Source: Lichenostomus cassidix (Eukaryota; Chordata; Aves; Passeriformes; Meliphagidae). Taken from it: a DNA stretch of 64,000 nucleotides. The stretch spans positions 6,428,263 to 6,492,262 of the forward strand of contig CM039196.1 of assembly GCA_008360975.2 (NCBI GenBank), written 5' to 3'. The translations under genes were made by a program, and so were the position numbers. Below, piece after piece: positions 26,601 to 38,560 of this stretch (within the stretch, counting starts at the first letter, position 1; each line of letters begins with the position of its first letter). The notes below the pieces were generated by a model. The model searched no databases and was not told where the DNA came from. It saw only the letters and a program-made list of their open reading frames with translations.

Positions 26601-28099
26601 AACATACACAGAGCTATTGATCTGGCCACTTTTACGGAGATGGAAAATAAGCAGCCAGCACTCCTTCATGGGAGTATAAATATTGGTTTTGAAAGATTTA
26701 TGGAAGCAAGTGGCCAGCAGTGGTATATATGGTCTCCAGTATATGTACTGTTAAAAATACTGAAGTATTTCTCAGAAATTGCCACAAGAAGTGAAATAAA
26801 ATCATAAGCTATGGAGTTTTGATGCTTAACTGAAGCACTACTCTACTGAAATATTTTTATAATGATAACACTGAACTCGCATGTGCATTTATATCTGGGC
26901 ATGCATGCTGCACGTGTGCTGTAGGTTCAAGGTTATTTCAAGGAAATGTTTTAAACAGAGCAGTGAGCCAGTTAAAAAGATGTGTATGTAGATAGATCAG
27001 TGTGCACAATTGCTGTCGGGTTGTGTGCAAGTTAGATTGCTGTCACAAGCAGCAAAACCAGAGTCCTTCTTGCTCGGCCAAGGCAAAGGTGTTAACTTGA
27101 CTCCTGCAGAAAGTGAGTGGGATTTCAGCTGATTAACTTGGATTTTTTATGCAATTTTAAATATGGCAGGAGCACTAAAATGAGCATCTGTACAGCCCTA
27201 GTGTCAAGGATTTAGGTTTTTTTTTTATTTGAACTAGCACTTCCAGTAGCACGTCCCTTCTCATTATATTTTGGGACCACAGTGCAACAGAAATAAAGAG
27301 TTAGCAGACTTCCTTGCAAATGTCACTGAATTTGTTTTAATGCTGGCCAAGCCTTCTCTAGCTAATTATCTGCACCAAAATCGGAGCCCACACGGATGGA
27401 TGTTCTCCTGCTTTGTCCAAACCTACATATTTCCCTCACCTTCTACTAAACACTATGGCATTTCTTGCTACCAGCTGATTTCTTCTAGCTGTTATCTTTG
27501 TCTAGAGTACATATGTAAATAGGGAAGATAAAAGGTGAATTCTTTCCTTTCACAGAATTTATTGTAAAAACCAGAAAAGAACTGTACTAAAAAGCCTAGG
27601 GATGTTGTCTCATAATTGCTATAAACATAATACAATCAGAAAGTCTTTATGTTGTGAAAAGAGGATAAATGAGCAGATAGTGGTAAGAAAATCCAAGGGT
27701 GCAGTGATCTACTTGCAGTCTTACTCCTTTTTTGTCTTCTGCCAGTGGGAATATTTGTATATGACTGTTCAAAGAAAAACTGTCTGTTTCCTTCCTAAAG
27801 TCATAATTTATGATGCATGAAGGACACTTTTTATTCATATTGACTCGTCTGTGTTTAGAGAAAGTTGTGGTTTTCCTTCTCCTGGTACAGGACTTAGGCA
27901 TTTGGGGCTGGGGCTGGCTGTGGGGTTTTTGGGATATTTCTGCCACTTGGAGTGGGTTTTCTTTAAACAAAAAGTTGAATCACGCCTCTGTCTTCCCAGC
28001 TGGCCGCAGACTTGCAAAGACAGCCAATTTTTCTTCACTTCCAGGAAACTGGTTTATTCCTTCCCCTCCCCACCTCGACATATATACATTCATAACACA
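26601..28099. other. Noncoding, nothing recognised
   Basis: AT-rich unique DNA. A modest block at 27000-27200 has GGTGTTAAC and TTTATGCAATTTTAAAT words. There is no supported gene. Confidence 0.45.
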
Positions 28100-28440
28100 A
28101 CTCCTGCCCATGAAAAACCTTCTCTCGCCCTCCAGCACACGGCATCTCCTAAAGATGTTGAGAGGACTTTACTCTCCGCCGCCGCCTTCTTGTTTCTCTT
28201 TATGCCTGTCTGCGGGGTGTGTAGCCATGAAAACAGCCTTATCACAGCCTGTCTAGCAATAAGATCCATGAATACTTTGGCTGTTCCCCAGGATGGTGTG
28301 AGCACAGCATGCCTGTCACTCACGGCAGAGCGGGGAGGAGAGCGGCAGGGTGACAGCCGAGTCGCTGAATTTTATTTGGTGTGGGAGGAGGCTGAAGAGG
28401 GACTACTGGAGTGTCACCAAGTCTTATAATTTTTTCTGCA
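28100..28440. promoter_or_regulatory. Candidate conserved noncoding element
   Basis: About nine CpGs between 28176 and 28365, including a CCGCCGCCG run. CTTATCAC (GATA type) and CTAGCAATAAGATCC words occur, and the block ends in an AT-rich GAATTTTATTTGG. A 192-codon open frame (27851-28429, plus strand) crosses this block. It shows no domain, no repeat and no splice context and could be chance; I treat the block as regulatory. Confidence 0.35.
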
Positions 28441-29549
28441 GAATGTATCCTTAAAGGTACGGCTCATGGAAATCTGCAATGAGATTAGGAATTTTGACTT
28501 TGTTACAAAAGATGAATTAAACCACACAGTCAGTAAGGAGACTTGGCAATAGGAGTCACCCCACTGTAAAGTCAGCGAGCAAATAGAAGGAGTGCACACT
28601 GTATTTATTTAATTAGGTTTTCATCTTCTGGGTTTGAAGCCAATTTTCTGATTTGTTGGGAAGAGAAGGGAGGTAGGCAAATGGGCAAAGATTGATTTGT
28701 GTTCTCTACCTTTTGGTAGTTCATTGGAAACAAGAATTGCCAATGTGCCTCTGGTAGTTTCCACTGAGAAGAGCTTTTCTTCCTTGTTTCGAAAAAGTAA
28801 AAAAAAATTAAATAGGATAGGATCTTCCCAGACACCACTAACCTTGCCTCTGTCTCCAGAGGCTTCCATCAAGGGCTACCTGTAATTTTGGGAGGTGAAT
28901 GCTGCATGCAGGACAGATTGAGCCTCTTCCTCTCTTGACCATCACGTAAACATCAAATAGAGGCTGAAATCAATTTATGTCAGTAACCTGGAAAGGAAGG
29001 ACCAAGTTCTCCAAATGGTGATTTTTCTTGTTGCATTGTTTAAAGCCTCACATCCTCCTGGCCACAGGATGGTGTGGAAGGTGATGCCCTCAGAGCTGCT
29101 ACGATCTGGGCAGGAGGCTTCTGAGCTCTGTGTTGGGAACAGGAGCCAATGCCAGGTCAGAACTGGTCCCAGCTGGGCACAGCCATGTTCCAGTCCAGGT
29201 GCTCACCACCATCATCTGCTGCATGGGCTGTGGGTGAGCAGAGCAGCATCTCCAGGACTAACTTTGGGTTAACAGGTGGACGGGAAAGATCTCTCTGGAG
29301 CTGCTATTATTGAAAGTACAGCATGGATACCAGCTGGCTGTATTTAGTGGGTATATTTTTTTCCTGTGCATCATCAATGCACAGAAGATGTTGTTTGCCT
29401 TATTTTAAATGCCATGTTTCTATACGCAGCAGCTTTGTGGGGGTTACAGAGCCCTCACCAAAGCTGGGGTCGGCAGTCCCTTCCCTGTACCACCTGCACG
29501 AACAAGCTGCTGTAACAGCCTCACTTTATAAGATGCTCTTTTAAATAAA
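28441..29549. other. Noncoding, nothing recognised
   Basis: CpG-poor unique DNA. No supported gene, RNA or repeat. Confidence 0.45.
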
Positions 29550-30330
29550 TAAAGACAACTCCCAGCAGATACTAGCCCTTTACTTGCTAATAACACTCAA
29601 GTCCTTTTGGCTCTGCAAAACATCCCTTAAGAGAGGGGATTCTGCATTAAGCAACTTGTTCTGTCAGGAGCGATTCGCTCTGCGACAGGTCTGGCCCGCG
29701 GAAGAGACGGTCGTCATCTGTGCAGCCTCTGCCTGGGGAGGAGGAGACACGATAAATGAAACAGATTAGTCATCTACAGGAGGACTTGATCGTCTGTCTT
29801 CCCAGATCTCTAAGCTTCCAATGGAAGATCTAATTTTTCAATAAAGATAATTCAATTAGGAGGTTTTAATTAGGGAGTTGAAGCTGATTTCTCCCCCACA
29901 CTCCTTCCTGTAGCTGTCAGCCTCTGCACAGGAGCATCCGTGCCCCTCTATCCCCGCTTCTCTTTTATTTATTTTTTTCAATTCCTAATCATCCTGGTGG
30001 AAGAAAGCAGGGAAGGGGGGAAAGATGATGAAGGGAGAACGGGGACATTAAAAAAAAAAAATCCAAATAAAAAAAGACCCACAGCATGTTGTGTCATTAA
30101 AAAGTGCCTTGTATTACCCGGGAGCTTCTCCATCTGCTTTCGGTGGGCATCCCAGGAGGACTTGGCGATTATGAAGGAATTCTCGGAGGCCATTACTGGG
30201 AAGAGGAAAAAAGGCTTGCTGCAGACAGCTTAATGGACTAATTTGTAACTGTGAGAGCAGGAGAAATGAGTTGTTGGCCACGTTTTAATTTGACAGCGAG
30301 TGGCAGAACGAATGCGAAATGTGAGTGAGC
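29550..30330. promoter_or_regulatory. Candidate composite enhancer block
   Basis: Two CpG-retaining cores are present: 29670-29800 (nine CpGs, for example GCGATTCGCTCTGCGAC and CCCGCGGAAGAGACGGTCG) and 30116-30340 (about ten CpGs). Between them lies an AT-rich stretch with CAATTAGG at 29853-29860 and TAATTA at 29867-29872. An A11 run is near 30051. No frame looks coding. This is one of the strongest enhancer-like blocks in the window on composition. Confidence 0.45.
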
Positions 30331-33169
30331 AGGCGCGCTCCTTTTCACAGTGCACTTTGCAGGGGCCTCTTGGCTTTCCCGTGGGGACTGTCACTATTCT
30401 TTTTTGCCTTCCCCATCCAAGCGAGGATGGTGGGGGCAAATTGGTGGGAGGTGCAAGGGGTGAGGACAGGTTAGAGGAGGGGAAGCGTGATCAAGAAAAA
30501 CAAGGCTCAGGATCCAGTTTTATGCCAGCATGAGGAAGACAGGAGGGGACAGCTAAAGAAATTACCAGTACGCCTTAAATTCTTTGTTTGGTGAATGGGA
30601 GGAAGGTGCCTTATGAAGAGCTTTTTCTATGTGCGTCGTGACTTTGTTGTCATCTGGTGTATGTGCAACCCTGGCTTTTGTGTTCCACGTGTCCAAAGGT
30701 GATGACCACCAGCCAAAGCAAAACTTGGTGGTCTTACCAGGAGAAACTGGATCTCCTAATTAGGCTCTTAAAGTTGTTGACCATTACCCAAAACATGAGT
30801 CCTTGCTACAGTCACTCAGATGCCCATATCCTCCTGTGCTGGTGCTTCCACCACATCCCAGGGACCCCTCACTGCTCTGACACTGCCTAGTACTACCTGT
30901 GCCCTTTGGGGTGTGACATTAATTCAGGTGGTATCTGATATGGAGCCAGGAAAGCATGGCGATTGCCCCCCTGCTTGCTGCCCCCATAGTTAAACCCTGA
31001 TGGTGGTCTGATGGGCACTTTGAGCACCTGGCAGCCTCTCCTTGCCCTCGGGTGCCTCTGGGCACATCTCTCACCCTTTGGACTGAGGCTCCTGCCTGCA
31101 GGCAAAGGCAGTGCAGTGCCTTCCCTGCATCAGGACAGCTCAGTTCCACACTGACATTTTGTCAGATCCGTTGTTCTTTAGCTTGTGATGTTTAAAAATC
31201 AATGCTTCCCCACCCAGAGGCTATAGCAGAGCATCTTGTATGAACTGAAAGATAGATAAGTAAGTGTGGTTCTGTTCATGCTACCTTCTTGGCAGCCAGT
31301 GCTCACCAGAGCTCCCCATCATGCACTGCATTTTTTTCTATTACATTTTCTTTACTGAAGCTCACATAAGGGCAAGAAAATCCAATTGGCTGCAGTGTTT
31401 TCCAGTGGGTTGTCTTCAGTGACCTGTTGTGAAGTTGTATGATTAAAAAAAATACTAATTCTGCTAGAAAACACACATGGATTGGTAATAGAATAAGTTG
31501 ATACATGTGAGCTGATTATTTATGGTTCTCTTCCCAGGCTGCAGTATCACGGTACAGTGATGACATAAATTGCATGACAGTTTTTTGCAGGACGGCAGAC
31601 CAGGTATCATGCCACACCCTTGATGGGTTGTTGGAATGGTCTCAGGGAGTCTGTCTCACAACGAGACAAAATTCCAGTTCCCTCTCCTGGACTGCAGTTC
31701 CTCACAGCCACATGCTGTATTGAGGGCTGTTCTACAGCTTCAGACAAATTACTCATGAACCCTTCTTACCTTTCTCATCAGTAAAACAGGACTGAGGTGT
31801 AGCTTGGGCAGGTGCTCTGCACTAAGTGGCAAGTGACATCCTTTCCAATGGAAGAGCTGTGCTTACACTGAGCTTTCATTTGAGGATGGGCATCAGGTAC
31901 AGCACTGCCAGCCCCAGATACATTGAAACTCTTCTCCTTATGACTTTCTCTTTTCCATTTTGATGTTTCTCATTATAAAATAATACTTGAAAAGGGTTTC
32001 TGCCTTTTTTCCTTAATGCAGAATGTTACATGTGACTTTAGAAACATACACCTGTTGGGTTGTTTCTCTGTTTATTATTGTTCTTTTTTCTAAGAGCATC
32101 TGCAAATGATGCATGCAATCCTCATGTATAGAAAGCTTACCAGGAGATTTAACAGTATTTGTTGGTCCTGCAAGGTACAAAGGTTCATCATCCTTGAATT
32201 TGACATTAACTGAGTTGGATTACAAGAATTTATTTTTATTACTGCTGATGGCAGGTGCATAACATCCAAAGCCCCTTGATTTTCTAGATATTTTTTAAAA
32301 GATAGATTAACCTTGTTTGAAATCTTCACATTATTCACCTTAATTATATGTAGCACTGGGCTTTTAAAATGGGGTGGGAGAAGATCTAAGAAGACAGAAG
32401 CACACGCTTGGTCATGGCACAGGAAGAGGATGACAAAGAGAAAGGAGACTATTCTCCCAATGAGTACAAAACGTTGGCTTTGTGCCTCCTTAGCTCGTTA
32501 AGCCTCGGCTCTTGCTTTGGTGTTTCGATAGAGGGTGATGGGCAAAGGACCATTTCAGTGCTTGTTTTCATCTCACCTACTTGCCCGTTTCATCTCTATC
32601 TCTGAACACTGATCTCCAGAAGAGAAGGCATTGGGATTTCTCCAAGCTGTCACCCAGCCTCAGGATGTGATCAGTCTAGGGCAGCAAGGAGACTAAATAT
32701 AAGGAAGATAGAGTGTGTATGGCTGTATTTATCAAGAAGACTAAGTGAACGAAATCCATGTTGCCTCCAGGACTTCTGTTCACACCTCAACCTGTCCCTT
32801 TTGAATATTGAAACATGGCCCTCTGTTTTCAATCCTGCATGTACAGACATATGAATGGAAACTGAAATTCCTAGATAGCAGCAGGCAAGTCTTGTTCATT
32901 TACACAAAATGTTATCTTTCGTGTGGGACTCACACAGGGGCTGTGAGTCAACTGTAAGCAGGGCTGGAGAGCTGGGGGTAGGGAATCTCCAGGCTGTTTC
33001 ATTCCCAGGTAAAATCTTCCTTTAATGCTTATGTAAGCTCTTGGGGGTCCTGTGCCCTGGGTCTGTGGCACCTCAAAGAGCAGAGCCAGAGCTCGGTGGT
33101 TGTGTAAATTCCTGCCTTGCAGCAGCTCCCCTTGCCAAGCCAGCAAGGCTCCTGCTGCTGCCATGGCCG
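30331..33169. other. Noncoding stretch, one possible MIR relic
   Basis: No supported gene. CAGACAAATTACTCATGAACC followed by CTCATCAGTAAAACAGG at 31741-31790 faintly resembles the reverse complement of the MIR core and 3' part. The rest is unique and CpG-poor. Confidence 0.45.
31735..31800 (-). repeat. Possible MIR relic
   Basis: CAAATTACTCATGAAC followed by TTTCTCATCAGTAAAACAGG parallels the MIR reverse-complement words CAAGTTACTTAACC and CTCATCTGTAAAATGGGG. It is highly diverged and recognised only by eye. Confidence 0.3.
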
Positions 33170-33372
33170 CTCGCCCCCCCTTTTACCTTCCAGCTCACTG
33201 CGTCTGTTCCTGGAGGCCCCGGGAGGCTTTAACAACCACTAGATTGTTAGTGACAGTCAGACGCTTTAACACTTAAAGTAGAAGGTTTGATTTAATCGCA
33301 AGGCTGTCATTTATTATTTGTCTGCTGTGTTCCGCCGGGGCGCCCGCTGATCAACTGCCTGCTCCCAGGAGG

Positions 33373-33406
<34 letters not shown>

Positions 33407-33720
33407 GTTATGTCTAAATCCTCAATACAAATTGCAGCGCTCCTAGATCTCCCAGCGGGACCCATTACCGCCTGTGGGGCATTAAGGATCATTAATAGTG
33501 CTGTCAGCAAGCTAGCCAGTTGGTTAGCTTCTCATAAATAGGAAATTAATCCATCTACTTCATTAATAATGCCGAGTGTAGCTATTTTGTTGCACTTGAT
33601 GTAAGGGGCCCTGTGTTTGTCTGTAATGCGATAAGACAGGACTCCAAATTAGCATTGAATGTCTGATACAAGAGTGCAGACTCAATTACTTAGTGGAAAG
33701 GTTTTTGTTTTGGTTGGGGT
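33170..33720. promoter_or_regulatory. Strong candidate conserved noncoding element
   Basis: Retained CpGs (about nine, including TCCGCCGGGGCGCCCGC near 33330-33346) flank a T-rich tract at 33376-33406. The right part has three ATTAAT homeodomain cores within 77 bp (33491, 33545, 33562), a MEIS/TGIF-type CTGTCA at 33501-33506 and a GATAAG at 33630-33635. Its texture is typical of deeply conserved developmental enhancers. Conservation itself could not be tested. Confidence 0.47.
33376..33406. repeat. Poly-T tract, once interrupted
   Basis: A run of T with one C splits the candidate enhancer block. No SINE or LINE body adjoins it on either side, so it is probably a length-variable homopolymer rather than a retroposon tail. 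Confidence 0.85.
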
Positions 33721-34067
33721 TTTTTGTGGTTAGTGGGTTTTTTTTTGCCCCAAACCTCTTTAAAGTTATTGAGCAGCAAGAAGAAAAAAAAAATCAACAC
33801 TGATTTGCTCCATTATGTGTATTTTACAGGTTCTGTTTCCATAGCTTGTTTCTGTTTTTAAAAATAAATTATTGGGGAGGGAAACCAGTGAGTGAGAAAT
33901 GGGGCCACACCTGGCAGGAAAAGCAAAATGCATTAATTAAAAACAGGGCTAACTAGCTCTGCTCATCAAGCCTTCTGTGCTGAGGGCTTGGGGAGGGGGG
34001 TTTGGTTTTTACTTGCTTCTCTAGTTCAGGAATCATTACTACACTGATGGATATTATATTTCATTTT

Positions 34068-34088
34068 GGAGGAGGAGGAGAGGAGGAG
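34068..34088. repeat. GGA-type microsatellite
   Basis: Imperfect (GGA)n run, GGAGGAGGAGGAG then AGGAGGAG. Short. Confidence 0.75.
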
Positions 34089-36198
34089 CAGTAATAGAGC
34101 AGGTTAAAGGAGAAAATGATCCATGGTAAGAGTCGTCCAGCTTTTTATGAGAAAATCATTTGCCTACCCAGCAAACGCAGAGTCCCTGATGGGTGGTATT
34201 GGAACCACTTAGAGGATATGAAGAATTCTGAGTACATTTATCTATTGCATTTCTAATTAGTTTTACTTAATAATATCTAAGCACCAGAAACAAAATAGAG
34301 AGCTTCATGGCAATTATCCATAAAAGTACTTCATCCTATGCTTCTGTGCTGTTTGGATCTTCCTGTGTTTCCTTCCTTCCTATAACTTTCTCATCAGTGC
34401 ATGGGAAAATACAAGTAATTTTTCAGCCCTAATTATTAAATAAAAGCTTTTCAACAGGAGAATGGTTTCCCTCTTGCCCTGGAAAGACTGTACATTTGCC
34501 TTTTTGTACTTCAGCCTTGTGAGTTTGTTTTCAGCCAAACAAAAAATTCAGCTTGGATGACTGGTTCTCACTAGAGCTGGAGTTTGCAGTGTGGGGAACC
34601 ACTCAATTTCATGGGATTTTTTACCCAAAGCTTTGGGGAAACTTTGCTGGCAGTCTCCTTTGTGATACTTGAAGAATTTGCTTTTACTGGCTTTTGAGCA
34701 ATATCCTTAAAGTAGCATGTAGAGAAGGGATTATAAACATGTAGCCATATCAGGTCCCAGCCTCTGTCTGGGGCTCCACAGCACTGCCACAACATAAATA
34801 ACAATCATTATAACTAATTACTGTTTGGGCATTGGGGAGGGAGAGCACTTGTATTTATTTTTATAATGGGAGGCAAATAAATTTCTGAAATATCAAGAGG
34901 AGGGAGGAAAGAGCTTCTATAAAGTGATGTGATAAATAGATTTGGAAACATTCCAGTTCTCAGAAGCCACTAGTCTGGAATGGATATTTTCTGTTGACAA
35001 ACTCTTCAAACCATGTGAGCTGTGCTGTATTTATTTACATCATTTTTGCAGTAGAAATGCATTTTCCAAAAGTGGCATGTGAACCAAGAATTACACTACA
35101 ACACTAGGGATGATCCCAGAAGGAAAGGATTTAGAGGATTTCCATACCAGGCAGTGGAGATGCTTGCATTTTTTGTGCTAGATACACATTGCACGATGGT
35201 GCCATCTGAGAAATAGCTCTGAAGGGCAAAACATACAAAGAAATGCAGGAGGCATAGACCCTATCTCTAAAAATTTCACTGTGGGCGTCTTCAAACTTTA
35301 CAAATATTCATTGTCCAAATTCCAGTGATGGCTCTGAATTTCACAATTGCCCTCTAGGATAAGCAAGAACAAAAGCATAAAAACCAAACAACTTTGAATG
35401 CAGAATTGCACTGGAGGGGGAGGGAGGAAGAGTTGGAAATTCATATATAGGAACTGTGCAGATTGGCTCCATTTCCAAAGCTTTTTTTTTTAAACTGCTG
35501 CCTTCTCCTATTTGGAGCTGTTTTGCAGTGTCCAGTGAGCAGCAATCACAGCAAGCTGTCTGTCTCCACATCCCCTCACCTATGTATTATTAGCAGCAGT
35601 GGTGCCGAGAATCCAGTGGCCGTAAAAAGCCCAGCTGCAGCCAAAATCCTAATGCACTTCCAATTCTCAGTGCATTAAGCTTGGAGGAGTCTGTTGTGTA
35701 TTATCCCAGGCTCTGTCCAGTTTCTCTAGAGGTTTTCTGGTGCTAAAATCTTTGCAAGCATTTTTGTCAAATGCTTAATGCTTTAAAACTTGACCTCATT
35801 ACACTCCAGTCTATTTCTGTATTGAAGGAGAAGGGAGCATGGGAAGGATCTTTTCCCCGAAAATAAAAAGTCCAGCCAACATAAGTTAGATGCTTTGGAG
35901 GTTCTTTTATTGTAAACTACAGGAAAGGACTTTGGCAATGTGTTGAAATTGTTAGATTAAAGGTTTCCCCTCCGTCACCCCCCATTCTGCCATTAAAGAC
36001 CAATCCTGCTGTAAACAATTTATGGCTTTCTTAAAGGAAGTCAGATAATCCTGGCTGATTTGTGGCCATTCCTTTATTGCCTTGCCAAACTCTGCTTTGT
36101 CATTTCTGGTTGGAGGAGAAAGCACACACAGCCACATATGTGCAAGTTTCTGACCTCATTTTGAATGTTATGAGAGAGTGAGCACATGTGTCTTTGGG

Positions 36199-36230
36199 AA
36201 AAAGAAAAAAAAAAAAGAAAAGAAAAAAAA
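36199..36230. repeat. Interrupted poly-A tract
   Basis: An A-run interrupted by single G residues (AAAAAG/AAAAG units). No adjoining retroposon body is recognisable. Confidence 0.8.
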
Positions 36231-38329
36231 TCCTAGAGTGAAAGAAGAATCATTTCCCTAGTAATTATGTTTTTTAAGAAATATGGGGTGTAAAATATAC
36301 CATTACTGATTTTACAATCACTTGGCCAGTCAGGCAGGAGAGCTGGCTGACCCAACCTAGTAGAGAGCACCACTCTGCATTAGTGTCAAAATGGATGTTT
36401 AGTCGTGTGCAGCCATGGTGAAATTGGAAGTGGAAAGAAGCCAATGCTTCTTTCAGTGAGAGGGGAATGAAAAACCCTCTCTCTTGTTTTACAAATCTCT
36501 CCAGGGATGATGAAAATGGCTCTCTTCAGCATCCATCTCATCCTTAGTTCTAGATCAGCACATGTGGTAGGAAAATGTGTAGATATGTCATGGCTTCAGA
36601 GAGACTGTGAAAATAAAAGGGGCACATTCTTCCCCTCTGCAGCCCTTCTCCTCCCTGCATTGTGAATAATTATGCTAGCAATTAGTGGATATTTATTGTT
36701 ATAAGCAGAGCTTGTAGTTGAGCATATAATGACAGTGGCCTGGCACATTTCATTAGATGTGCTTTGCAGCAGCAGGTGTGCACTGTGTCTGTTTGCTCTG
36801 GTGTGTGGATACACCCTGCATGGAGATTAAACTACTTCAGTTTTAAGATGGCACAGGTGGGTCAACAAAGAATGTAGTGAAAGGCAGGGATTTACAAAAA
36901 ACAAAAATGATTGATTTTCAAGACCTGTCCTCTGAAACACCCAGTGCTGAGGTTGTTGAGCTCTCGATGCTGCTCTGACTGCAGGAGGGTTTGCAAGTGC
37001 TCAGCTCCTCTCCAAGTTGAGCCAGAGGTGATTCAATAAGTATATCCAGAAATACAGGAACACAGAACTACTGTGCCTTTTTTCACTTAGAAACAGTGAT
37101 TCTGAGATTTGGGTCCAGAGCCATATGGTGAGACTTTGATGAAACCAGACTTTCCACTTCCTAGAGTCTGCACTCTTGGAACTTCCTAAAAAGCAAGAAT
37201 GTTGAGTCTTGTATCATAATGGAGAAGTCCTTCAGGAAATCTAAATCTGAAGGCATTTTAAAAAGTTGATATTGAGGGGATTCTGATTTATATTGTTCAG
37301 AAATGGCTACAGTGAAGGCCCACACTGGTTTAATGCCACAGTGCTGCTACAGACTTTTTGCAAACCAGCTTAATTTCTCTTTCCTTCTGTCCAGTCCAAC
37401 CGTGCATGAAGCAGCAGATTAGACTGGAGATAACTCAGTTATAAAACATCACTTGACAAACTGTTAAGATCTCTCCTGAATGGAGCACAATCCATGTTTG
37501 TGGTGGGGCTGAGATGATTATGTTATGAAATGGCATTCGATGCAGCACAAAGTATTGCCACAGCAATAATTTCCAACATCCAGCTCTAACAATAAGTCAT
37601 CCCCAGATCCTTACCACAGAGGGTCAGGCTCTTTGTCTACAGTCAAAATGAGAATTGTGAGGCTGCTTGGCTTAAGCAAGAGCTGTGGCATCTCACCAGC
37701 GTTGAATTAATAAGAAAACTACTAAGACCCTACATGGCCGAGTCATGTCTCCAGCCTGCCATGACCTCTCTCCTGACAGGCTTTGTCTCAGTGAGGTTTC
37801 TCCTTGGACAGGGTCAGCAGGACTCAGCCAGAAGGGAATCTACTCCTGGGGAAGCAATACCTGGGGAGGGAGAGCTGTGCTGAGCTCTGCCACATCTCAG
37901 CACTCCCTGTGAACACACACTTAGAGGAGGTTCCTTTCTCCAGTTTCACTGCTGAATTGGAGTTGCAGAAGCCCAGGGCAATACAGCTGTAGTAACACTT
38001 CCATTTTTTCAGAAAGTCATTGGTACATGAACTAATCCTTTCAAAACACATGTAACATCTGTAGGTTCTTAACTACTTTCCTTATTAATACAACACTGGT
38101 GAATAAAGGGACAATGTTGTTATAGATTATTAGTAATAAACATGTCACCCCTTGAAGTATATATAGTTTATTAGCCTCTTCCTAGCACAGCCCATTTTTC
38201 AACTGGTTATAATTTCTCCTACTTATTCTTTCCTTCATAAATTTTAGAAGACTCACTACGTGCATGCTTGCAATAGTGAAAAAAGGCTTTGATATGTATG
38301 CACCTTTTTTCAACCCATGTTTGAAAAAT

Positions 38330-38560
38330 GCTTTATTTAGTGTTTAAAATGAGTGATTTTTTTATTGTAAGCAAGGAGGGCTTTTTTGGTTTTAAAGTCA
38401 TAATCAATAGCGATTGCAGAAGAGCCCAGAGGACACTCTGGATTTGTAATGCCAGGGAAGCCTAAATAGGCTTTTGTGATATGATTCATTGATATCTGGT
38501 GATGGTTTAACTTAAATGATAAAGGGATTTTCCCTATCACTCTGTGTTTCGGCGATGATG
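38330..38560. promoter_or_regulatory. Candidate noncoding element with two palindromic sites
   Basis: An AT-rich block with AATCAATAGCGATTG, a 7-bp-arm inverted repeat AAGCCTAAATAGGCTT (38458-38473), and a palindrome AGGGATTTTCCCT whose core GGGATTTTCC (38524-38533) fits the kappa-B consensus GGGRNNYYCC. No coding frame is convincing. The regulatory role is inferred. Confidence 0.33.

Larger units (their letters stand above)
33721..38329. other. Noncoding stretch with simple repeats
   Basis: No gene is supported. It holds a GGA-rich run (34068-34088), an interrupted A tract (36199-36230) and several AT-rich patches. The start of the region is G/T-rich low complexity (33701-33747). Confidence 0.5.

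Noticed and set aside
27851..28429. 192-codon plus-strand open frame
   Set aside because: No recognisable domain or splice context. A second overlapping frame (27810-28256) is also open, and it covers a block that looks regulatory. Chance is sufficient.
33376..33406. Poly-T tract as a retroposon tail on the minus strand
   Set aside because: No SINE, LINE or processed-gene body adjoins it and no target-site duplication is visible.
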